Assembly (NCBI GenBank): GCA_016110215.1
Contig: JADWQD010000021.1
Coordinates: 124,001-188,000, forward strand
Length of the DNA stretch: 64,000 nt
Direction: 5' to 3'
Origin: Capronia americana
Taxonomy: Eukaryota > Ascomycota > Eurotiomycetes > Chaetothyriales > Herpotrichiellaceae
The translations under genes were made by a program, and so were the position numbers. Below are positions 41,851 to 52,329 of the stretch, piece after piece (the first letter of the stretch is position 1; each line of letters opens with the position of its first letter). The notes below the pieces were generated by a model. It was not told where the DNA came from. It ran no database searches and saw only the letters and a program-made list of their open reading frames with translations.

Positions 41851-42850
41851 GGCTGTGACAATGGATGAGGTCGCGAATTTGGCCGACGCCTCTATGTGGA
41901 ACACCAATAGTTCTTCGAGACAACTTGACCTCTGGTTGTGAAACATATCTATAATCTTGCTCGAAAATTAGCTTCGATTGATTGCTAAGGTCGTCTGGCT
42001 GGGTCGATCCAGATCTGACCATCCCGAGACGGTGTCCAGGGATGTTTCTTTCCTCGGTATCTTCCCGCCCTTCGACTTTAGTCGGCGTTTTGGTCCAGAG
42101 TGCGCGCTCGCTGGTACAGACGAATCTCATATTCGTAATGCATTCACCATGACCTCAGCTCTGTTCGACATGGTGTGTTGGCGATCCCTTTTCTGAACAG
42201 CGCTTCCCGTCCGTTGCGGCGATACCTTGGGTCATTCCGCGTATTGTCCGACGCCGAAATTGTATGTAGGAGTCCTCAGTCCTTGGCAGCACAACCGAGA
42301 GGTCGGCTTCAACGGAAGTGGCAAGGTATCACTGTTCAAAGTTGGGAACGAGGAGCCACTGGGCAGACCAAAATGCGGACAGACACTGTTGCCGCAACAC
42401 ACTCCCTGCCACTTAGTCGACTTCATATATGTGCCTGCCCTTTGACATTGTTTTGGGTGCTGATGACCACCATGTGCAGCTTCTGAATCAAAGCCTCGAA
42501 TGAGGCTCCAAAGCGTCAAAAGTCTGAGATAAACAAGCACAGATGATGCTTGAAATCATGGTTTACCTTGGTGCACACTATCTTCTAGCAACTCGCAGCG
42601 AGCATTCACATCCAAGATGTCTGGGAATTGCTTGCTTCCGGGGTCATTCAAGACACACCAAACGGGCTGACTGGTGGAAGATCTATGGCAAAACGAACGG
42701 GGTAGCTTCAAGTGTATTCTTTGGCCGCTTGATACATTGTCAGTAGGAGATTACTGCCAAAACAAACGGATCATTCACTTGAGTGAGCTGCCCAAATTTC
42801 TTAATGTGCCAGAAGACGCAAGTTCGTAGGTACTTAACATCTCCCTCTTT
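41851..42850. promoter_or_regulatory. 1-kb region upstream of GST and downstream of FAH gene
   Basis: No supported gene. It includes CGGTATCTTCCCG (42055-42067), which on the minus strand reads CGGGAAGATACCG, 205 bp before the GST start and close to the cluster B promoter element. Confidence 0.4.
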
Positions 42851-43905
42851 TTATTCGTAGTAAACTTTGTTCACCAATGTACCAATCTTCTCAATATAGA
42901 TCCTGATATCATCATCATGATTCAACACCACTCGAGGCTGCCGAAAAAGACCTATCCCTGGCCCAGTTCCTGTCTGAATCACGGTACCTCTTTCCAAGGT
43001 TGTTCCTTGCGAGAGCCAAGCGATGATTTTTTGAACCGAGAAAATCATCTCCCTGAAATAGTCCAAAGTTGGTCAGTCTCCCAATAAACGAATGCATTCA
43101 CCATGTCGGAACGTACCGCGTATTTGTGTCCTGAACAGTGCTACCGTTGTAGATGGCTTTGATGTCAAGAAGGTGCGGGTCAGGTATCGCAGAGGGAGAT
43201 ACCAGCACCGGACCGATAGGAGCAGCGCCATCGAGGCCTGTGTTTCAAAGGATGAGCAAATTGTCTCAAGCTCGAAAAAGGCTGGCAGAATCGTTACCTT
43301 TGGCAAACGACCATTGAGACGTGTTGTGCTGCTGGGTTCGAGCACTGACATCGTTGCTGGCGGTGTAACCGAGTACGTAGTCCAGTGCATCTTGTTCCGC
43401 AATATCACGTCCCGTTTTCCCAAGGACGACTGCCAGTTCCGCCTCATAATCCTCTGTACCGTCTTGAGCAATCTTGGGGACGTTGATTGCTGCCGGAAAT
43501 GGCCCATTCAGAGAAGTGCGGGGCTTGACAAACAAGATAGGGATTTCAGGAATGGGCTGGTTTGCTTCTTTGGCATGGTCGCGATAGTTGAGTCCAATGC
43601 AGCGTATGATGGGGACTTCTTCCATCGAAATAGGTGATAGGAGCTGTGGAACGAAAAAGTCAGCTCAGCGTACTCTTGAGTAGATAATCTCCAGGGTGAA
43701 GGCTGCCTACCCGTGAGACATGTAGCACCTTGTCGGTCACTACACCGTCAAAAACAGACCCCTTCACCAGCTTTACCTCAACCTTTTCCCCATTAAACAC
43801 AGAAAGCCCTACATCAGGCCATCTCGCGGTGTCGACCTGCCCAAGGTGCGTCAGCCCATCCTCTTCTGCGATAAATCTGACCAAGTGCGTCCAAGTGGCG
43901 GCCAT
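42851..43905 (-). CDS. Fumarylacetoacetate hydrolase-family protein
   Basis: Four exons are inferred: 43905-43711, 43643-43298, 43237-43117 and 43052-42851 (287 aa). The FAH fold cleaves or decarboxylates beta-diketo and oxo acids with Mg2+. Visible are IIRCIGLNYRDHAKEAN, the metal-binding DYEAELAVVLGK and YTASNDVSART. The first 65 residues form the small N-terminal domain found in fungal members (WTHLVRFIAEEDG). The usual GTPxGVG loop reads GTGPGIGLF, a change near the active site that may alter activity. Candidates are oxaloacetate tautomerase/decarboxylase (FAHD-like) or an aromatic-pathway hydrolase. No mitochondrial presequence is apparent. It lies beside regulator and CoA-pathway genes, so an accessory catabolic role is plausible. 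Confidence 0.87.
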
Positions 43906-44802
43906 GTTAAAAGTGAAGAAACAAACGTCGATCTCAGACTTCGAGTACGGCCTTTGAACGACACAGACGGGAAGAAGGCAATTTAAGTTGAAATTCGCAG
44001 CAACTTCCGACGGTTCATTACCAACCAGGCCGCTTTTACCGAAATGTCTCGAATGGCGCAGAAATGTGGCCGCTGAGTCTGTTCTGTCGCTGAAGAGAAA
44101 CACCGACCCTTAGGCCATTACAGCATCGGCATGTCGCCGAGAAAGGCCTTCGAGATCTTGCCTAACGGGGTACGTGACCGAAGTCATGCTCATCCGAAGT
44201 CTCCAGCACCTGGGGCCGCTATGTGTTAGCGGAGTCTCATGAAAACTTAGCCTCATGGTATCTGGACACTGGCACGGGCAATATCGACTTTCCATAAGAG
44301 GTGAAGTCAACGCACAAAGCCAGGTTAGAGTTGTAGAGCTCCCACTTCCACGATGAAGGTCTTGAAAACATCTGGACATTCTTGCGGCCAACGCCACTGA
44401 GGTCCAAGTTGTCCAGTAGAGCGTCGGCCTGTGTCATGGCTCCGGGAGACTTTCTAATACCCAATAGTCTGGGCGCTTGCAAGTCAGCCAAGATCAGTAG
44501 GTAGTCACCAACACTGCAACTGCGCTGAATGGCAAAGAGCAATTGATCAGTCCATTACAAAATCTAGGGTCTTCGACGGAATGACATCCCTTTCAGGGAC
44601 CTGCGTAGGAGCCTGCTGCAGGATGATATACCACACTATGTCCCCAGAATCAGCCGAGGGTCTCCATTCAACATTCACGCGTAACTCGCGCGTTTGGATT
44701 TGTAATTACCCCGCACATTGACATGCCAAGCTTGCTAAGGAGATCAACTTGTAGTGTCGTCCTTCGTCCTGGAGACTGTCTCACGACACTATTCTGCCGG
44801 CC
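43906..44802. other. Divergent region, FAH / Zn2Cys6 regulator 1
   Basis: About 900 bp. A 101-codon minus-strand ORF (44237-44542) has no recognisable family. CGG-CATGTCG-CCG at 44127-44139 has the CGG-N7-CCG geometry but a different core from the cluster B element. Nothing firm. Confidence 0.4.
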
Positions 44803-47360
44803 ATGGCTGGCTCACCGGCCGAGGAAAACGGGAATGGAGTAGCCGCTACCGCCCCGAAGGCCAAAAAACATCGTCAAGCAAGGAAATATGGATTTGCGTG
44901 CGTAAACTGTCGAAGGCGAAAAGTGAGGTGCGATGGTGCTTTACCGAGCTGCCGGCGATGCCAAACGAGTGGGCAGAAGTGCTGTTTCAACAAGTAGGCC
45001 GGCCACGCGAGCTGGAGAACAGAGAACTAATGACAGGACGATAGGGGCCCGTCTGTTACATTCTCGGTTGCACTACAAAGCCGACTCGATGCCTGCGAGT
45101 CGCTCCTGGACCGGCTAGAATGCGGCGACAATGCAGAGCGAGTGCGGATATTGGAGGAACATTTTAACCAAGACGCGAACAGGAAGCGTACAGAAGCCGC
45201 AATCTCTGAAGGACCACCGTCGGACGGTCCGCAGTCAGATCCACCGTTGGATGACGAGATGACTGCCAACGAGACCTCCATGGACGTGGACGGGCGAATA
45301 TGTTTCTATGGCACCACGAGTCTCTACCATTTCAAGCCAGATCAGTCGACAATATCGCGCATACACCCACCAGTCCAATCGTTCGACGCGACCTCTCCAT
45401 GGCCACCGGATGCCACGCCAACATCGCGGTTGTTGGACAGCCCAAGTCAATTCCTCAGACCTCTTGAACAACCGGATATAAAGTCGTATTTGCATACCGA
45501 CGTCAGCTCCGAGATATGTAACGAGCTCCTGGAGACTTATTGGTGTTGGCCGCATAACATTCACTTCGTCCTTTGCCGAAAGATCTTTATGCGTGAGTAT
45601 CGGCTCCAACCCTCCTCGTCCAGCTCCGTCTAACTATTTCCATGCAGGTGATCTTATCACATCTGGACCCTTGGTCACTCCTTTCCTCGTAAACACGGTC
45701 CTTGCGCAAGCAGCACGATACTCTGACCGGACAGACGCTACAGACCTGGCGAATTACTTTTCTGAGCAGGCGGTCAACCTCATGGCAGCGGACATACCCA
45801 AAGGCAGCTCGATCCCCATGATTCAGGGTCTCCTTATCTTGTCAGGGCATGAAAGTATCATCGGTCACACATCTCAAGCGTGGCTGTTCTCCGGCATGGC
45901 ATTTCGAATGATGCGGGATATGGGTATGCACATCTACGACCGGACGTTGACCCGGACAGACCAGTTTTCGCAGGTAGAGCTGGCCCTGCGGCGGCAGATC
46001 ATGTGGAGCTGCTACACCTGCGACAAGGCCCTGAGTTTACTCCTCGGCAGAGCACCCGCTATTCACGACACTGTGCCCCTTCCAACTGCTGAAAGCATGC
46101 TCGACGGAGAAGAGACGGAGGAAGAGGAGTGGACGCCGAAGTTTGCAACCGTGTCGGTGTTGGAGGCTGGTGTTTCGCAAAAAGCCAAGACAAACAGTCG
46201 ATTTGCGGCTTACTGTCGGCTCTGCGTGGTGAGCAAGAGCTTCGCGATAGAGACGAGTCAAAGAGGCTGACAGGCATATCCTCCAGATCATCGACCGTAT
46301 CCTGAATACGCTGTATTATCGTCCAAAGGCTTGTATCGACCAGCAACAACTCCAAAGCTTCCTCGAGAGCTCGATCGAAAAGCTTGAGGAATTCGCCCTC
46401 CATCTTCCACCCGACCTGTACATTCGGCAAGACTGTCGATCGATCGCCTGCCCACCCTTGCACATCCTCATCTTAAAGTATATCTCTCACCTACTCTCAA
46501 ACTTGTTCTTTGTCTTTTCCACTAACAGGAATACCTAGCCTCCTGTACCACTGCACCATCATCTTACTCTGTCGTCCCTATCGTTCGCATCAACCACGTG
46601 CCCGTGAAATGGCAACGTGTGCCGCTGAGATGATCGACCGCCTCATGATGCTACATATTCGCCGATTCGGATTTCGGATCATCACCTATTTGGAATCATA
46701 TACCGTGTTCGTTGCCTCGACCATCAACATCCTCGATCTGAAAGATGGTGTGGACAAAGACGGCGCTCGGGCACGACTTGCATTAAACCTCGAGGTGCTG
46801 CGGAGTGCCACGGGCACTCCGAGTAGCACACGATGCGTCACCAGTACTCCCAGCATTGCACGATGCGTCGAGATTATCGAGAGACTGCTTCGCGAAAACG
46901 AAGAGCCCAGTGAGGCAGACAGGCCTGAACAGGACGAACGCGCGGATTCATTGGCTACCATGCCGGAGGCAGATGCGGGCGCGTTGCCCGCTCACCGACA
47001 ACAACACAATGGAAACTGCTTGACAGCAATATCACAACAGCCTCCGCATTTTCAGGATTATGTTCCACACCCTTTAACGGTATATACCTCTCTCTGCGTG
47101 ATGTTTGTGTGGCTCCCCTGACTTTTCCACAGTTTTCCATTGAAGAGATATCGAGAACGGGAGAGTCAAGACCCTTTTCAGACTTCGAACCACCATATTT
47201 TGATAGTTGGCCGTCCTTGTTCGATACGGATGTGCCCAGTTTTCACAATGAGACATTCACGTCTGGTGCCGCAAGTGGGCTGCCTGGGCTTATACCTGGA
47301 GGAGGTAGCAGCCTGGACATGTGCAGGGCAAGGCCGTCGGGTCATGGTGTAGTTGAATGA
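44803..47360 (+). CDS. Zn2Cys6 transcription factor 1, cluster B
   Basis: Six exons are inferred: 44803-44993, 45045-45592, 45648-46228, 46287-46477, 46539-47079 and 47133-47360 (about 759 aa). The cluster CVNCRRRKVRCDGALPSC..C......C has Cys at 33, 36, 43, 50, 53 and 60, preceded by a basic stretch. The fungal_trans region is seen in YWCWPHNIHFVLCRKIFM, IPMIQGLLILSGHESI, FRMMRDMGMHIYDR and LRRQIMWSCYTCDKALSLLLGR. Intron 4 (46478-46538) joins ILN to LLYHCTIILLCRPY, a conserved stretch, which fixes its acceptor at CCTAG rather than the earlier AG. The C-terminus is acidic and aromatic (FSDFEPPYFDSWPSLFD), consistent with an activation domain. It is convergent with regulator 2 and lies at the left side of cluster B. 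Confidence 0.87.
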
Positions 47361-47793
47361 CCGAGGCGTCTTCAACATGTCCATGTCATAAGCCGCTGGC
47401 GCAAAAGTTGGTGGCGCTGTGTCGACTTACTGCTGCCCCAGACAGCACTCTCTAATACAGTCTCTGCCAAAAGCGAGATATTCGCAGAAAAACTTTCCAT
47501 ATGTGGTTGGAGGGTACAGTAGCGATTCATGACCATTTTTCAAGGATGAAAGACCTTCATCCTTCATCTTCATCTTCTGCTATCCTCATGCTCTTGACGA
47601 TGTCCCTTCTGTCGGGGTATATATGTATATACGACAATGGCTGTCATCTCAGTGTATCGACAACTGCAACCGGAAGAGATAGCTTGCCTTTGGATCCACC
47701 ACACTCTGCGCATTTGGGGCAGAAAGTATCCACCTCCCATAGGGTACAACAGCAGTCGGGAAGAATGAACAGATGTGAAGACAGTGATGCCTG
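47361..47793. other. Intergenic between two convergent regulators
   Basis: 433 bp holding two 3' ends. No gene or repeat is visible. Confidence 0.5.
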
Positions 47794-50353
47794 TCAAGTC
47801 GAGTTCGCAGTCGTTTCTGCCAAGTCTGACTGTGTGAACTCGGAGTCAAGAGGACCGAACCCATAGTCGATCCTCCAGAGGTCGCACTGCATTCCCACCA
47901 TCGTATTCACCTCGGATTCAGCGTCGCTATTGGCGTTGAACATTGAACCCAAGGTGAATTCGTCAGAGAAGAAGCTCATTGGATCGGCGAATGAGTCAAT
48001 CAAAGGTGTCTGCTGTGTCTCCGGGGATTTCGGCTCAGGGACATCCAACAGGCTGCAACAGGGAAGAGTCAGTACACCAACCTCGCCTGATTCATTCTCG
48101 TGGTCGCCGCTGGATGGATTCTCGCTCTCAGCCAATTCCGTCTGGTGACTTTGAGGCAGGGCTGCTTGCGCCTTTTCAAACAGACGATAGGCCACCTCGG
48201 CACCCCAATAGTTGTCCCGCAATTGCGATAGGACTGTCATGCAGAGCTGGAATTTATGGGCGCTCAACGTCCTCAAGACTGGGGTAGTGGCTAAGGTCAT
48301 CTCGACGAGGTGGATTTGGATTGCAGGAAACAGCGCCGCCAGTCTGCCCAGAGGGTAAGCCACCATCTGGAAAACCCAAGGACGACGGGGTCGCCTGAGA
48401 TGGGACCGTACGAGAGAGGTTTCAGCCACTTTACCTCATCCAAGTCAATCAATCGCTCTAAGAGCACGTTGATCTGGGCTGCCGCCCCTTTTACCTTGGT
48501 CCGGGCAAGCGCTTGTAACGACTGCACCTCGGGTAAGCCTGTAGGACAAGTCTTTCGTCGCATGTAAGGACGGTATAGTGCAATGATAGATGCTCTGTAG
48601 AATTCTGTAGGTAAGAGACGGCAGAACAATTTCAGTTGAGGTTACTTACTCGCGGAACATTTGCAGATCGTATGCATGAAAGAGAGCGAGATTGTCGGCG
48701 TAGTCATCCCCCGCGACACCTGCGTCGCACAGGAGGATTTCGTCCTCGCATGCCTTGATGGCTGCTCGATCTGGGAGTGGCCCTTGGAGGCTGTAAAACG
48801 TCTGGATGATGTACCCGACAGCCTTGGTCAATCTCACAAAGTTGACCCAAATGGTGGCAAGAGCTTTTTGGTCGGCCGATAGGAATCTTTCGACGATCGG
48901 ACGGGGAAGACTTTGCAATCCCACGGTCACGTCTTCCGCCATTGGCGGTGGCGTGTCGCAATAATCAAGCTGAATCCTCATCGGCCATCCATGGCTTAGA
49001 GAGAGCCAGCGGTCGCAGACGAAACAACTCCACCAGATTCGACGAAACAGGCATGTTTGTTCCGGCCGGAAGTGGATCTTCGGGTTGACGGCCTCGAGGT
49101 CGCGGTGGAGGCCCATGGTCTGGCAGAGAGTGATGGCAGTCCCCGTCCATTGCCAGGCTTGCCAGGCCGTGGCTCGATCCTGTGTATCAGTGTAGAAAAA
49201 CGCCAGGAGTAGTGCGGATTGGACGACTTTGACTTTGTCCTTCTCGAGGTCGCTGTCGAACAGATACTGCGGGAAAGCTCGTTGTCAGCCACGTTGGTCT
49301 CGCCGTGTCATGGCCACGTATTATAATACCTTGGCTCGTCGATACATTGCCCACTTGAAGTCTTTTCGTGATGAATAGCCCGCTCTTACGACGGTTTTGG
49401 CATCGACAAACTTTTGATATAGTCAGCTTATCAAATGAGAGGGGACCAGCTTGGTTGCATACACTTGCGGCCGCGAAAAAGACGCTCCACAAGACCAGCA
49501 GGTTTGTTCTGAGGCGTTCAAAATCATCAAAGTCCTGAAGGAACTGTGGCGCGTTGATGACAGGGACAAAGGGGTGGACATGCTGGAAATAGCTGGACAC
49601 CAGCTCGTGAGAGATGCTCTTTGAGGGAAGCGACAAGCAGCCCTTTCTTCGAAGAAATTCGACATGGTCGGCGTCATGGACGCCCTTGGAGGCACTAATA
49701 ACCTGGAAAGGCGATGACTTCGGCCAGTGGACATCCGAGGGATCCAGAAGTAGACCGTTGATGGCTTGCTGGTCGCCTGCACCGTCAACCGGTTTGCTGC
49801 ACCAAGGTTTTGCAAACTCACCTACATAGAGCAAAGCACGACTGCCCCCCAAGGTCAACCCAATGTCTGCGTCAAAGTCCACCGGATAGTCAGTGGTGCT
49901 CACCGCAATGAGCTGGCGTGGCGACAGGGCATTAGGGCGGTCAGTCACGCGAAGATGTGTCGCAGAGGTTGCCGGCTCCCCGGACAGAGCGCCATTGAGT
50001 TCGCTTTCCAAGCCGTGTGTTGCATCACTGCAACCGAAAATGCGCTTCCTTTTCGCTCTTCCGTGACACCGTAGCACACCGTCAGTCATGAAGAACTTCA
50101 TGGGACAAGTTTTTGCATTATCTCACCCCTTTCTCTTTCGCGGGAGTACAGTGCAAACCATATGATCATACTGGCAATTGGAACATGGTGCTCCAGAGGT
50201 TGCGAAGTTGCACCGGACTTTCCTCAAGCGACAGCTCTGGCATGCCACAGACGACCTCGGGACTGCAGCCCTCATTTTTGTGAGTGAAGGAGAATTGTGG
50301 TCAACCTCTCTCCCAGCAGAGGCTTCTTGCGAGGCTAAGTGTATAGCCTTCAA
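47794..50353 (-). CDS. Zn2Cys6 transcription factor 2, cluster B
   Basis: Seven exons are inferred: 50353-50127, 50057-49822, 49776-49463, 49410-49330, 49266-48650, 48594-48435 and 48366-47794 (about 735 aa). The zinc cluster CQSCRLRKVRC.FATSGAPCSNC......C has Cys at 38, 41, 48, 57, 60 and 67. The regulatory region includes HVHPFVPVINAPQFLQDF, AGYSSRKDFKWAMYRRAK, the MGLHRDLEA helix and FRRIWWSCFVCDRWLSLSHGWPMRI, matching AmdR/FarA-like fungal_trans proteins. The second intron (49821-49777, 45 nt) is in frame, so an unspliced reading also stays open. The C-terminus is Asp/Glu/Phe-rich. A near-copy of the cluster B promoter element (50457-50469) lies 104 bp upstream, consistent with autoregulation. 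Confidence 0.85.
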
Positions 50354-50456
50354 TGGTCTGGGAACGTTGTCAGTCTCGAAAGCCTTGAGCGCCTTGGTGG
50401 CTGGCTCGGCAATGCGGGATGTAGCGGGACATTTGCTCGGAGATCAATGACAGACT

Positions 50457-50469
50457 CGGTAAGATTCCA
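50457..50469 (+). promoter_or_regulatory. Cluster B element, imperfect copy (CGGTAAGATTCCA)
   Basis: It keeps the left half and AGAT core, with the final CCG changed to CCA. It lies 104 bp upstream of regulator 2, which is transcribed leftward. Confidence 0.45.
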
Positions 50470-50815
50470 TGGCCTTCAACGCCTTGGTTGGACTTGGTGA
50501 AAGTGACTCCCGGCCGTCGGTAAGCCGAAAAGGGTAACCCTGACCTCCTCCGGGCCGTTCACAACAGAAGGAGTATCCTATTTACTGGGACAGCGTCGAA
50601 AGTCGACTGTTGTCATCATGTTCAACTCAAGACCATAATTGGTGGGCTTTCAGCTTTTCCAGACTGTCCTTCTGGCGAGGAGATCAGGACATTTAGTGAG
50701 ATGGTAAGCAAGCCGACACTCTGGGAAGTCTCGTGGGTTCCGTGATGGAAATCATTTGGGCACTGTATGCCGCCGCAGCGGTGAGAATCTGGCCGATCTA
50801 TTGTTCGACCTGTGT

Positions 50816-50828
50816 CGGTGAGATGCCG
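50816..50828 (+). promoter_or_regulatory. Cluster B element, copy 1 (CGGTGAGATGCCG)
   Basis: A CGG-N7-CCG inverted pair with AGAT core, 152 bp before the start of the small unknown protein at 50980. It matches the copy at 54272 at 12 of 13 positions. Zn2Cys6 dimers bind inverted CGG triplets; here the spacer is conserved as well. Confidence 0.6.
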
Positions 50829-50979
50829 TACCAGGCACAGCTGCCAAATCATGGTCAAACAAATATAAGATTGCAAAAGAACCCCCCTTGACTTCGTTCA
50901 TCAAGAGTATTTTCCTCCTCTCCGCCTCTGTATCTCCACGAGTCTACTCTCAGTATATCTACGGCTTTCAACGGCAGAG

Positions 50980-51678
50980 ATGTCTACCGCTGGAACCGAT
51001 GACGGCCTTGGGATGATGGCCAATTGGGCCAACATCGACCCCGGTTACCTTTTGCGCTATCAGCAGTGGCTCAACTGCGAACACATGCCTGAACGAGTTT
51101 CGATCCCCGGATTCCTCCAGGGGCGACGCTATCGGTCCATCGACAACTCGCCTCACTTCTTGGCTTTCTATGAAACCGAGACGACAGATGTCTTGGGGTC
51201 GCAGGCGTACCTGAAAAGATTAAATTCGCCGACCCCATGGACTCTCGAGGCTCTCGGGGCTTTCCGGGACCACCCAGTGCGCAATATCTATTCCAGGATT
51301 GCCGAATCTGGGAAGCCCGGTCCTTTTACGGCGCCATATGTCATCTCGGTGCGCTTCAATCTCGACGAGGCTGCAGAGGCCGTCTATACCGAGCGTTGGG
51401 TCAAAGAAACGGCGGCGGATGACGAGGTGGATCGTGTTAGGCTTTACAAGCAAGACTCGGCCATTGGGAACATTCAGACCTCTGAACGAAAGATCTATGG
51501 CGCGGCGCCTGGCGAGCAGCTCTACCTGCTCCTTATCGAGTCTGCGAAGCCGCCAGGAAATGTGAGCAACTTGTTTAAACGCTGGGATGCTGCCCTCGGG
51601 GCACAAGCGCACCGCTCCAACGAGGTGATAGGTGCGTATTGGTTAGAAATGGCGCACACAGCGCGACAAGTAGCATGA
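50980..51678 (+). CDS. Unknown protein, dimeric alpha-beta-barrel-like
   Basis: Single exon, 232 aa. I do not recognise a characterised homologue. The N-terminal pattern (YLLRYQQWLNCEHMPERVSIPGFLQGRRY, then PHFLAFYETE) is that of dimeric alpha-beta-barrel proteins such as the EthD/ABM groups, with two similar halves (a second FNLDEAAEAVYTERWVKE and QLYLLLIES). Such folds include small monooxygenases, dehydratases and degradative enzymes that need no cofactor. No signal peptide or membrane segment is seen. A full copy of the cluster B promoter element lies 152 bp upstream, and the gene is divergent from regulator 2. It is therefore likely part of the pathway, though its reaction is unknown. 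Confidence 0.75.
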   Translation: MSTAGTDDGLGMMANWANIDPGYLLRYQQWLNCEHMPERVSIPGFLQGRRYRSIDNSPHFLAFYETETTDVLGSQAYLKRLNSPTPWTLEALGAFRDHPVRNIYSRIAESGKPGPFTAPYVISVRFNLDEAAEAVYTERWVKETAADDEVDRVRLYKQDSAIGNIQTSERKIYGAAPGEQLYLLLIESAKPPGNVSNLFKRWDAALGAQAHRSNEVIGAYWLEMAHTARQVA

Positions 51679-52329
51679 ACGGCAGAAACCTTTCTTCCCG
51701 AGCACAACTCATTTGGTATCCTTCCCTCATTGTTTGACATCACAAAACATAAAATAAAATGCTGGAGATGCCATGAGCAATGAGAGTCTGAATACCTGTA
51801 GAATCGGTCCCAGGATGAGGTAAACAATCAAATGGTCGAGTGCGGCACATCAGTAAGAGAGCCATAAAGCAGCAAGCAGCTTGGTGTGGCCGTGATGGTC
51901 AGGAGTATCACAGCCACGCAGAGTTTGATCGTAGAAGTCTGGCGAACCGACAAAGCTACCGAATGAAATATTGGTAGCGTCGTATTGACGGAAGTATCGG
52001 TTGCCGGAGAGAAGAAGACGTGTTTACAGAACTGAGATTGCTGAGGGTCAGAAGCACAGACACAGCACTACTCTCTGAAGCCCCTGCTCCTTTTACTAGC
52101 TCAACCATCAACGTGCGATTCAACGTCGGAAAGGTGGTATCATTTCTTCTTCCAGCAGCTCTGACTTTGCTATGAGCAAGCAAACTTCAAAGATCTGCCC
52201 GTCCCGGCTCTGAGGGTCCTTCTGCTATACACCCTAACCTGATAAAAGAGCCGAGCAAGCCTTCGTCAAGACTGATTTGGGGAGGCTGCAGGGCCCCGGA
52301 TATCGTCGTCCCTGGTGTGTGGTGCAGGA
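51679..52329. other. Intergenic between convergent unknown protein and JEN-like carrier
   Basis: 651 bp with two 3' ends. Nothing else is visible. Confidence 0.5.

Larger units (their letters stand above)
50354..50979. promoter_or_regulatory. Divergent promoter of regulator 2 and small unknown protein
   Basis: This 626-bp region is dense in CGGT elements: CGGTAAGATTCCA (50457-50469), CGGTAAGCCG (50518-50527), CGGTGAGAATC (50779-50789) and CGGTGAGATGCCG (50816-50828). No gene lies within. Confidence 0.6.

Noticed and set aside
44127..44139. CGGCATGTCGCCG as a further cluster B element
   Set aside because: It has the CGG-N7-CCG spacing but not the GAT core, so I treat it as chance.
44237..44542. 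A 101-codon minus-strand ORF in the FAH/regulator 1 gap
   Set aside because: Wording such as SSWKWELYNSNLALCVDF is not obviously random, but I recognise no family, and neighbouring frames do not extend it through splice sites.
49777..49821. Treating the open frame across this segment of regulator 2 as coding
   Set aside because: A GTGAGT donor and TGCAG acceptor bound a 45-nt in-frame segment; removal gives YVGDQQAINGLL, more like the family. It remains open until cDNA is seen.
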